Below, one piece after another: positions 11,233 through 17,458 of a DNA stretch of 32,387 nucleotides. Positions within the stretch are counted from its first letter, which is position 1; each line of letters starts with the position of its first letter. The notes beneath the pieces were generated by a model, which was not told the DNA's origin, did no database searches, and saw only the letters and a program-made list of their open reading frames with translations. The position numbers and the translations under genes were made by a program. The DNA comes from Candidatus Competibacter phosphatis (GTDB lineage Bacteria > Pseudomonadota > Gammaproteobacteria > Competibacterales > Competibacteraceae), in the NCBI RefSeq assembly GCF_012939995.1, contig NZ_SPMZ01000070.1:1-32387 (forward strand), given 5' to 3'.

Positions 11233-12165
11233 ATGATCAACCTTCAAAATTTGCTGGACGATGTCAAGTGTTACGAAACCGTTTGCCGGTTGCGGTGGCC
11301 CGACGGGGTCCGTTGTCCGCACTGCGGCGCGGCGGAGATCACGAAGCAGGGTCGCGATACCACCCAACCGGCGCGGCGGAAATATCATTGTGAACGTTGC
11401 CATCGCCGTTTTACGATCTGACCGAGACGGTGTTGGCGGGGCGTCATCAACCGTTACGGGTATGGATCTTGTGTCTGTATTTCATGGGCTTGAACCTTTC
11501 TAATGCCCAGATTGCCCAGGCGTTGGGGTTGAACCCGGATGACGTTCAGCGCATGACCGAGCAGTTGCGGGACGGGATCGTCGCCCGCCAACCCGAACCG
11601 ATCCTGGTCGGGGCAGTGGCGTGCGACGAAGTCTACGTCGTGGCCGGTCACAAAGGGCATCCGGACGCAGTGAAAAAAAAAGGCCACCGGGGTCGGCGGC
11701 GCCGGCTGAAGGGGGCACGCGGGCGCGGCACCCTGGACAGCGAAAAGCCGCCGATTTTCAGGATGATCCAACGGGGCGGGGCGGGGCGGTGGTGATCCGG
11801 ATGCTGGAGAACGTCCGGCAGGTCACGATCCGGCCGCTGATCGAGCGGTTCATCGCGCCGGGAACCCGGGTGTATACCGATGAATACGACATTTACCGCC
11901 GCTTGCCAGAGTGGGGTTTCGACCATCGGACGGTGTGCCACAGTCGGGGCGAATACGCCCACGATGACGACGGCGACGGCTTTTACGAGGTTCATCAACA
12001 CCGCCGAGGGGTTCTGGTCGTTGTTGCGCTCGTGGTTGCGACCCCATCGGGGCATTTCACAAGAAAAACTGCCACTCCACGTTGGGCTTCTTTCAGTTTG
12101 TACACAACACCCGCATCCGGGGCAAAGGTCTGCTCAGACCCCTCTTGGAACTCTTGGTGACCTAA
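11233..12165 (+). pseudogene. IS1595-family transposase, multiply frameshifted
   Basis: Decayed DDE transposase. ATG 11233 opens a zinc-ribbon domain (RCPHCGAAEITKQG, then CERCHRRF). The frame is lost at 11409-11412 (four T where five fit) and resumes as YDLTETVLAGRHQPLRVWIL. The catalytic core starts with CDEVYVVAGHKGHP. A second break at ~11771-11790 is a GGGGC unit present three times where two would keep frame, followed by VVIRMLENVRQ and the second acid in YTDEYDIYRRL. Further breaks near 11990 and 12086 precede NTAEGFWSLLRSWLRPHRG and GFFQFVHNTRIRGKGLLRPL, ending at TAA 12163-12165. At least four frame breaks, two of them outside homopolymers, mean the enzyme is dead. Confidence 0.85.
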
Positions 12166-12172
12166 CAAGACG

Positions 12173-12197
12173 AACTGACTGGAATCCATATTGAGCC
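12173..12197 (-). repeat. Right terminal inverted repeat of the IS
   Basis: Ends ...GGAATCCATATTGAGCC, the inverse of the left end with three mismatches over 25 bases. It lies 7 bases after the transposase stop. The next 115 bases up to 12312 hold no gene; only a small GGCCT/AGGCC hairpin near 12278-12292 is visible. Confidence 0.8.
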
Positions 12198-12312
12198 TTC
12201 GCCAAAAGATAAGGAACTCAGCTACTACCGGGCCGGCGTGGCAAGTTTGAGAAGCAACAATCACTGAGTTTGAGGGCCTGAAAAAGGCCGCCCCAAGGAG
12301 AGCACAGGCAAC

Positions 12313-12430
12313 GGAGCCGCTGCCCGGTCCAGGGACAGGAGCCTTCCCTGGACCAAGCAGGGTGGTGGTAACGTGAGTACGGAGGTGAAGTCTCTCCAAA
12401 GTGGGTACAACTCACGCTCTTGAACGGCGC
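12313..12430. repeat. Structured element copy A (118 nt), downstream of the CHAP-like gene
   Basis: One of two diverged direct copies, about three quarters identical by eye to 13099-13218. Features read on the plus strand: closing pair GCCG (12316-12319) with CGGC (12425-12428); a 9-bp perfect hairpin GGTCCAGGG (12326-12334) with CCCTGGACC (12346-12354); and a stem CGTGAGT (12372-12378) with ACTCACG (12410-12416) enclosing a small GGAG/CTCC hairpin. In copy B the same stems are kept by paired changes, which points to a folded RNA or single-stranded DNA rather than a protein. On the minus strand it starts directly after the stop of the amidase-like gene. The active strand is unknown and I do not recognise the family. 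Confidence 0.7.
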
Positions 12431-13027
12431 CTACTCCCCATACATCTTCTGTAGAACGCCAAAGAACCCGCTGTCGAGCGTGTAGTAGTAGCTGAACGCC
12501 GAGAGCGGTCTCGATATAGTCGTGATTCCTTGGTACGTTGAGTTCCCGTTGATGGTCTCGACCGTCGCTCCCGGTTTATCCGGCGGGTCGTTGAGCTTGC
12601 TGATGATAAAATGGTGGACCAAGCCACCCGTCTGGACGCCAATATCACCCAGGCCAATGCCTTTGAAGCCGGCGATGATCTTGACATCCGGCCCCTTGAT
12701 CCCTGGCGATGCCCAGTAGACGCCCGGCACACCAGCCTTGATCCAGACCCAGGTGGCAAAGATGCCACACCACTGAATCCCACTTTGCCCCGGCTGCGGA
12801 ATCCGCTTGTTCTTGAGCTTCACGCCATCCAGATAACCTGGGATGCGCCAATGCCCGTCGTTATACCGGGCCGCAACCTCGAAATATTCCTTCAACCGCT
12901 TCCAGCCGTAGCGAACCTTCGGATCGCCCCCCGGTTCCGTCAGGAAGTCATTGACCTTTCCGTAGGGAGGGGGTATCGCCTCTCCACGCGCGACGTTGAT
13001 GATCGTGTTCGCATATCGCGTATCCAT
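12431..13027 (-). CDS. CHAP-like/NlpC-P60-like amidase domain protein
   Basis: Protein of 198 aa, start MDTRYANTIINVARGEAIPP. The centre carries a papain-fold amidase pattern: catalytic Cys87 in QWCGIFATWVWIKAG, then GIGLGDIGVQ (the GD turn typical of CHAP), His138/139 in GGLVHHFIIS, and a polar third residue in ETINGNSTYQG. CHAP proteins cut peptidoglycan peptides or gamma-glutamyl amides. No signal peptide or membrane segment is present, so it would need another route to reach cell wall (effector, phage-like lysis) or has an intracellular substrate. No immunity-like gene is adjacent. The reading frame upstream of 13027 overlaps structured copy B and is not used. The gene is somewhat less GC-rich than neighbours and bracketed by the two repeat copies, as in a mobile cassette. 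The catalytic call is by pattern only. Confidence 0.7.
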   Translation of the reverse strand: MDTRYANTIINVARGEAIPPPYGKVNDFLTEPGGDPKVRYGWKRLKEYFEVAARYNDGHWRIPGYLDGVKLKNKRIPQPGQSGIQWCGIFATWVWIKAGVPGVYWASPGIKGPDVKIIAGFKGIGLGDIGVQTGGLVHHFIISKLNDPPDKPGATVETINGNSTYQGITTISRPLSAFSYYYTLDSGFFGVLQKMYGE

Positions 13028-13068
13028 AAAGTGTTGTTCCCCGAGTGGCCTAGCTTGGAGTCCAATGG

Positions 13069-13204
13069 GCGCGAGTTGAGCGTCGTCCCGCACGGAGCGG
13101 AGCCGCCGCCGATCCAAGAACAGGGGACTTACTTGGACGAAGCCGGGCAGCGGTAACGCGAGTACGGGACGACGAAGTCGCCCCGTAGTGGGTACAACTC
13201 GCGC
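13069..13204 (-). promoter_or_regulatory. Possible alternative-pairing leader before the CHAP-like gene
   Basis: GCGCGAGTTG (13069-13078) and CGTCGTCCCG (13081-13090) are exact reverse complements of CAACTCGCGC (13195-13204) and CGGGACGACG (13165-13174) inside copy B, in the nested order needed for one 20-bp interrupted stem. That stem would compete with copy B's own CGCGAGT/ACTCGCG stem. The arms sit between copy B and the ATG at 13027, so the whole could act as a switchable 5' leader. This is an inference from complementarity only. Confidence 0.4.
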
Positions 13205-13218
13205 TCGTTCATCGGCGC
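13099..13218. repeat. Structured element copy B (120 nt), upstream of the CHAP-like gene
   Basis: Partner of copy A in the same orientation. Kept stems: GCCG (13102-13105) with CGGC (13213-13216); TCCAAG (13113-13118) with CTTGGA (13132-13137), where copy A has CAGGG/CCCTG-type pairs; CGCGAGT (13157-13163) with ACTCGCG (13197-13203), where copy A has T and A at the same pair; and ACGGG (13164-13168) with CCCGT (13182-13186). Fully conserved single-stranded-looking blocks include GGTAACG, GAGTACGG and GTGGGTACAACTC. A start-like ATGA occurs near the 5' end on the minus strand, but the frame is not conserved in copy A because of a 2-nt length difference. Confidence 0.7.
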
Positions 13219-13420
13219 GGCGCGTCGACGAATTAATAGTAGACGGCAAAATCGCGGGGTCACCGCAAAGTTGTCAGGCGGCGGCGCGGCATGATTGCCG
13301 GCTCCTTGAAGGCTTGTTCCATCGATGATGTCGTCGCCACATCGATCCGCGCACGCCGTTGGCTGGCGTTGTTTCGCGAAACTGAAAAGGGCCGCCGGTC
13401 GGGGAAGGCGCGCGCCTCGC

Positions 13421-14454
13421 TTACCGTCGCGTCCGCTTACGCAGCGTGCCCGCGACCCCGAACGCCATCAAGACCAGCATCGCGATCAGGCCCGGTGGCG
13501 TGAGTACCGGAATCGACCTGGCGGCCGCTGAGGGGGGGGAGATCCAGGAAGGTGATACGCACCAAGCCATCACCCAACTGCACGCCCGCGAGGTTGACGG
13601 GGCTGGTCCCCGCATTGTAGGAACCGCCGCCGCCGCCCGCCGCGCAGCAGGCTGTGTTACTGTCATTATTGCCGCCGCCACCGCCACTGTAGCCGCCGCC
13701 GCCGCCGCCACGGTAATTGTTCCAGGAACTCGTACCCCCACCACCGCCGAATCCGCCGAGCCCTTCATCGCTACCGCCGAGACCCCCGTTCACAAAGGCC
13801 TGACCGGCGGCAGTGCCGTTGCCATTCCCGAGCAATCCGCCACCGCCATCCGCGCTGGTGGCCTGCTGACCGCCGAGACCCCCCGGTGCCACCCGCCCCA
13901 ATGAGTACTCCGGCCGCGCCGGCGGCGCCATTCGTCGTGATTTGCCCGTCGTTGGCGGCCAGATAAGAGGCGACATGGCTTCCACCGCCTCCACCCGCCA
14001 CCACCAGCGGTGTATTGTCGGTCATGGTGACAAACGAGCCGCCGCCGCCGCCAAATTGGTGGTTATAGGTCGTTGATGGATAGTTGAGGTAAGGCGGCGC
14101 CCTTTGACCGACGAGGATCTTGAGCGTATCGCCCGCATTCAGGTTGAACTCGCCAGCGATGTGGGCGCCTCGGCCACCAAAGGGACCATAGCCCTGCCCG
14201 CCGAACGCCTCTATCAAGTAGGGGCCAGAAGTGGGTATCACCCAGTTTTGAATGCCGCCAACGCTCGTCACCTGGCCATCGAGGTTGGTGCCCGCATAAG
14301 CCGTGTCGATCATGGCCTGGGTTGGACCCGCGGTGCCTGTCGCCCCAGCCGGCGTAAAGGTATAAACCGTTTGCGCCAACGCCAAGTTGCTTCCCAGACA
14401 ACAGCAAAGCAGCATCGCAAAGAAGGAAATTCGCATGGTCATTGTCTTACTCAT
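13421..14454 (-). pseudogene. Glycine-rich exported protein with IPTL-CTERM-like sorting tail, two frame breaks
   Basis: Exported, glycine-rich protein in three frame segments. The start MSKTMTMRISFFAMLLCCCL is followed by a signal peptide ending LALAQ, a ~100-residue beta-like region (PYLIEAFGGQGYGPFGGRGA) and long Gly runs. Frame is lost at C6 (13879-13884; five would fit) and again at G8 (13532-13539; seven would fit). Reading through both gives ~344 aa ending IPVLTPPGLIAMLVLMAFGV followed by an Arg/Lys tail. That is an IPTL-CTERM-type signal (motif, membrane helix, basic end) used for sorting by exosortase/archaeosortase-like or rhombosortase-like systems. Both breaks are in homopolymers of a surface protein, so phase variation, decay and sequencing error are all possible. 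As assembled, the tail is out of frame. Confidence 0.75.
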
Positions 14455-14824
14455 TATTGTAGTGAAGGTAAGGCAATCATTCCGATCACCCATGCATCCA
14501 TGAACAGGGTAGTTGAGGATGTGAAAGTGTGCTTCCCCCTCACACAGGCCAAAACATAATGGATGCGGTTGAGTCCAATCACGAAGGGAGTCAGGGGACA
14601 GTCTGGCCCTTTCTGAGAAAGGCTCTCACCAACTTCAGCGGACGCATGCCAATGCCATGGAGACCTATCCCATCGGTCAGTGTCGAAACAAATAGGAGAA
14701 ACGCGTAATTGCAGTGACGCCGCCGACGAAAGCGGTTTGGTCGGACAGTATTGGTGACCGCGATCATCGCGCGGCCGTACCGCCAGCTCGGTGGAAATTC
14801 GGGTGACTTGAGGAGGATTTTGCG
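14455..14824. other. Intergenic region with a small hairpin
   Basis: No gene supported in ~370 bases. CCTTTC-TGA-GAAAGG at 14608-14622 is a short hairpin next to GGGGACAGTCTGG, vaguely like a REP-type element, but only one copy is seen. The last bases (GAGGAGGA at ~14811-14818) are the ribosome site of the VOC gene. Confidence 0.5.
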
Positions 14825-15199
14825 ATGAATGAACTTTTACCCCCACTCGGGTTGCGACAGGTGAAGGTAATCGCCTTGGCGGTCCAAGATCTGGACCGCG
14901 CCAATCGATTCTATGAAGAGATGCTGGAACTGACGCCTGCTTACGAAGGCGATGAACGGGTAGGGTGGTGGCTCGGGTCGGTGATCATGATGCTAAAACC
15001 CGACTGGCAAACGCCGACTGCCGTTCCCAACCCCCGGATCACCCTCGAAGTCGACGATGCCCTGGCGACTCAAGAGGCCCTGCAGGCTCGTGAAATCGTC
15101 ATTGCCGATGCGGTGAGTGACTATGGCGGCTATTACGTCGGCAGTTTTCTCGATAGCGAGGGCAACAAATTGTGGTTCTGTTCGGGGGGTGACCTCTAG
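14825..15199 (+). CDS. VOC (glyoxalase/bleomycin-resistance) family protein
   Basis: Small metal-dependent fold protein of 124 aa. The opening VKVIALAVQDLDRANRFYEE is the typical first beta-alpha-beta unit of vicinal oxygen chelate proteins. The end SDYGGYYVGSFLDSEGNKLW is the matching second unit with the DP/DSEGN turn and the Glu-region metal site. AGGAGGA precedes the ATG at a good distance. The family includes glyoxalases, dioxygenases and resistance proteins, so the substrate is open. It converges with a cupin gene. Confidence 0.9.
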   Translation: MNELLPPLGLRQVKVIALAVQDLDRANRFYEEMLELTPAYEGDERVGWWLGSVIMMLKPDWQTPTAVPNPRITLEVDDALATQEALQAREIVIADAVSDYGGYYVGSFLDSEGNKLWFCSGGDL

Positions 15200-15284
15200 T
15201 GGCCTGGGCAAACGATCCGCGAACTCGTGCACGGCATCGCCAAGTGCCGCCACTTTCAAGGCCGCGCGGAACATGTCGCTGATG

Positions 15285-15324
15285 AGCGGTTAACACTATC
15301 AGGCCGAGGCATTGATTAACCGCT
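15285..15324. terminator. Inverted repeat between convergent genes
   Basis: AGCGGTTAA (15285-15293) pairs exactly with TTAACCGCT (15316-15324) across a 22-nt loop. It ends three bases before the cupin stop and 85 after the VOC stop. No U-tract, so a terminator role is only suggested by position; it could also be a binding palindrome or a mobile-element scar. Confidence 0.3.
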
Positions 15325-15327
15325 GGC

Positions 15328-15702
15328 TCAAGCGGCATCGTCACTGCGTTGAGGAAACGACATCTCCAACACCACGCACCCGACATCGGTCGTGAAGGGC
15401 CCATGCAGTTCGCCCGGTGGACGGCTCGCATAATGACCCGCCTCCAGCCACATCGCAAAGGCGTGGTCATACAGCCGGCCACTGACGATGAAGACCTCCT
15501 CTGGGTAGGTATGCGTCTTTCCACCAAACGGCGACGTATCCGCTCCCGGCAGAAAACGCGTTAAGCGGGTGTATTCGCCGGTTTGGGGATCGCTGCTCAA
15601 GGTAAGTTCCTCGGCCATGTCCTCCAAACCAGTGATGGGTGCCCAATGTACCTGGTTTTCCGGGGCCAAGGCATTCCAATAGCGTAAGGTCGATTTCGTC
15701 AT
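15328..15702 (-). CDS. Cupin-domain protein (ChrR-like cupin)
   Basis: Cupin of 124 aa from MTKSTLRYWNALAPENQVHW. GAAGAGAG precedes ATG 15702; upstream in-frame codons look non-coding. The first cupin motif is recognisable in THTYPEEVFIVSGRLYD and the second in GHYASRPPGELHGPF followed by GCVVLEMSF. The His/Glu set suggests a bound metal. It resembles anti-sigma ChrR-type or DUF4437-type cupins that act in oxidative stress or small-molecule oxygenation; no sigma factor is adjacent. It converges with the VOC gene. Confidence 0.85.
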   Translation of the reverse strand: MTKSTLRYWNALAPENQVHWAPITGLEDMAEELTLSSDPQTGEYTRLTRFLPGADTSPFGGKTHTYPEEVFIVSGRLYDHAFAMWLEAGHYASRPPGELHGPFTTDVGCVVLEMSFPQRSDDAA

Positions 15703-16121
15703 GGGAACTCTCTTCGAAACGGGGTTGACGACTACCACTTGGCAAACTCGATGACCATCGGGCGCCGAATGAGGGCCTGATATTCGGTATCCAAATCCCA
15801 TTTCCATAGGGTTATGCTCCCATACCGCCCCGGCATGGTAAAAATCCTTCGTGTGAAGTGGACGGGTAAGCGGGTGCTGATTGCGACCGGTTCGATCGGA
15901 TTCGACCCATGAGGTATCGCTTACTCAGTGCTTCCCCAGCGTCGAGCACCGGCGGAGCGGGCTCAGGTCTTTCAGATTGGGGCCGAGATCACTCGCATCT
16001 CTCGCGCCGACTGAAACATTCCTTCACCTTCGGTTGGTCGATATATCAACTCGCCCAAAGTTAACGCGGCAACACCCGGCGGCATCCCGAACCGCTCGAT
16101 CTGGAGCGGTCCGGGCCAGCC
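15703..16121. other. Intergenic region, nothing recognised
   Basis: About 420 bases between the cupin start and the SOD stop. A short frame at 15881-16159 has no ribosome site and no family look. No tRNA, repeat or clear terminator was found by eye. Confidence 0.5.
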
Positions 16122-16838
16122 TCAGGAAGCCAGGTTTTGCGCGGCGAAATCCCAGTTGATCAGACCATCCAGCACGGCGGTCACGTAATCGGCACGCCGG
16201 TTCTGGTAATCCAGATAGTAGGCGTGCTCCCAGACATCGACCGTCAACAGTGGCTTCTGGCCATGCACGAGAGGGTTATCGGCATTGCCGGTCTTGACCA
16301 CCGCCAGCTTGTCGCCGTCCTTCACCAACCAGGCCCAACCGCTGCCAAACTGGCCGGTGGCGGCCTTGGCGAATTCCGCCTTGAACTGCTCGAAACCGCC
16401 AAACGACTTGTCGATCATCTCGGCCAGCGCGCCGGTCGGCTTGCCGCCGCCCTTGGGTTTCAGGCTATTCCAGTAAAAAGTGTGGTTCCAGACTTGCGCG
16501 GCATTGTTGAAGATCGCGGTTTGGTCGGGATTGGCGGTGGCCTTGACCACCGCCTCCAGCGGCTGATCCGCCAGCGGGGTGCCGGTCACCAACTTGTTGA
16601 GATTGTTCACGTAGCCCTGATGGTGCTTGCCGTAGTGAAAACCGATGGTACGCGCCGAGATGACCGGCTCCAGCGCATTTTCGGCGTAGGGCAGCGGCGG
16701 CAGCTTGAAAGGGCCGTCGGCGGCGCGCACCGGGCGTGAACCGAGCAGACCGCCGAACGCCAGCACGCTGGAACCGACCAGCAAAGTGGTCAGAAACTGG
16801 CGGCGGTTTTGGTGGGGAGTAAGCAAGGTAGAAGGCAT
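16122..16838 (-). CDS. Tat-exported Fe/Mn-type superoxide dismutase
   Basis: Converts superoxide to H2O2 and O2. The start is ATG 16838 ([10 protein letters not shown]), with AGGAG 8 bases before it; a TTG at 16844 is less likely. The N-terminus [20 protein letters not shown] ends at VRAA, a twin-arginine signal, so this SOD acts in the periplasm. The mature enzyme keeps all four metal ligands: His in [12 protein letters not shown], His in [10 protein letters not shown], and Asp and His in [15 protein letters not shown]. The [11 protein letters not shown] region resembles Fe-type enzymes. Most Fe/Mn SODs are cytoplasmic and ~195 aa; the extra ~40 residues are the signal. A palindromic repeat lies just upstream. 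Confidence 0.93.
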   Translation of the reverse strand: MPSTLLTPHQNRRQFLTTLLVGSSVLAFGGLLGSRPVRAADGPFKLPPLPYAENALEPVISARTIGFHYGKHHQGYVNNLNKLVTGTPLADQPLEAVVKATANPDQTAIFNNAAQVWNHTFYWNSLKPKGGGKPTGALAEMIDKSFGGFEQFKAEFAKAATGQFGSGWAWLVKDGDKLAVVKTGNADNPLVHGQKPLLTVDVWEHAYYLDYQNRRADYVTAVLDGLINWDFAAQNLAS

Positions 16839-16863
16839 AAACAATGCTCCTGAGGTCGGTTGG

Positions 16864-16887
16864 GATCATGGGTCAACACCCATGATC
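16864..16887 (-). promoter_or_regulatory. Palindrome upstream of the SOD gene
   Basis: GATCATGGGT (16864-16873) and ACCCATGATC (16878-16887) are perfect inverse copies with a 4-nt spacer, about 26 bases before the SOD start codon. A third related half, CCATGGGT, lies at ~16898-16905. This looks like an operator or a 5'-leader hairpin. The rest of the region up to 17347 shows no gene. Confidence 0.5.
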
Positions 16888-17347
16888 GAACCTTCGACCA
16901 TGGGTTATCGGGGATGTGCCTGAGGTCTGGTCGAAGTGTCGTCGAGCCACCGCACGAGAAACCAATCGTCGCATTCATCGCCATGGCCGTTGTGGACGGC
17001 GGACCGTTCGCCAGTAACGCCGGTGCCTGGGCAAACGACAATCGGACATTGCGCATGAGACTCTTGCAGCAACGGTTGACAACCCTTGTAAACAGTTGTC
17101 ATCGCGCTCAAACGCACTGAACGGGATCGTTGGCCTTGAAGTTTAGCGGGTTTGCCGGTGGAAGTTCGTTCGCGCGACATACCCCATCGAAAGGCCGTGG
17201 CCTCAACACTTGGCCCGAGATCCCTCCGCCGTGGGGGACACCGGCGACCTCAAAAGTTGATCGTCACCACCGCGCTTGCACCGAATTCGGGGTCGGCAGA
17301 TCGATGAATCGTGGAGCACGGCCGATCCGGCTCGATCGCTTCGGACC

Positions 17348-17364
17348 CTTAAGATTGCCTTAAG
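17348..17364 (+). promoter_or_regulatory. PmrA/BasR-like box upstream of the HtrA gene
   Basis: CTTAAG-ATTGC-CTTAAG fits the known PmrA consensus (C/T)TTAA(G/T)-N5-(C/T)TTAA(G/T) exactly. GACAAT about 10 bases further on could be a -10 element, which would place the box at the -35 position as in class II activated promoters. It is ~95 bases before the HtrA start. The regulator itself is not in the window. Confidence 0.6.
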
Positions 17365-17458
17365 TATTGTCGGGGACAATGGCGCGCAACGATGGGAGCG
17401 GAATGTATCCGCTCCCGAAATCGAATAGATTATTTTTATTGCGCGAGAGGTAAACACA

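Larger units (their letters stand above)
11126..12197 (+). mobile_element. IS1595-like (ISXO2 group) insertion sequence, defective
   Basis: 1072-bp element delimited by matching inverted ends (11126-11150 and 12173-12197) around a broken transposase. The left end begins 5 bases after the PKD gene stop. IS1595 elements normally make 8-bp target duplications; the flanking octamers here (TTAATGTT and TTCGCCAA) do not match, so one junction has been rearranged since insertion, or the ends are not exact. The zinc-ribbon N-terminus and the DDE core of the transposase support the family call. Confidence 0.8.

Noticed and set aside
12313..12430. HEARO/omega RNA of an IscB element
   Set aside because: Size and multi-stem form are similar, but I cannot match the consensus from memory and no IscB-like gene is present; left as a test, not a call.
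12313..13218. Integron attC sites flanking the CHAP-like cassette
   Set aside because: Position after a stop codon fits, but the GTTRRRY core site and its inverse RYYYAAC end are not at the element ends, and the fold is multi-stem rather than one long imperfect hairpin.
13099..13218. Small gene starting MNERELYPLRGDF on the minus strand of copy B
   Set aside because: The frame is not kept in copy A (2-nt length difference, no ATG), while stems are; structure explains the conservation better.
14601..14622. REP element of a RAYT system
   Set aside because: Only one short hairpin, no second copy and no REP-associated transposase in the window.
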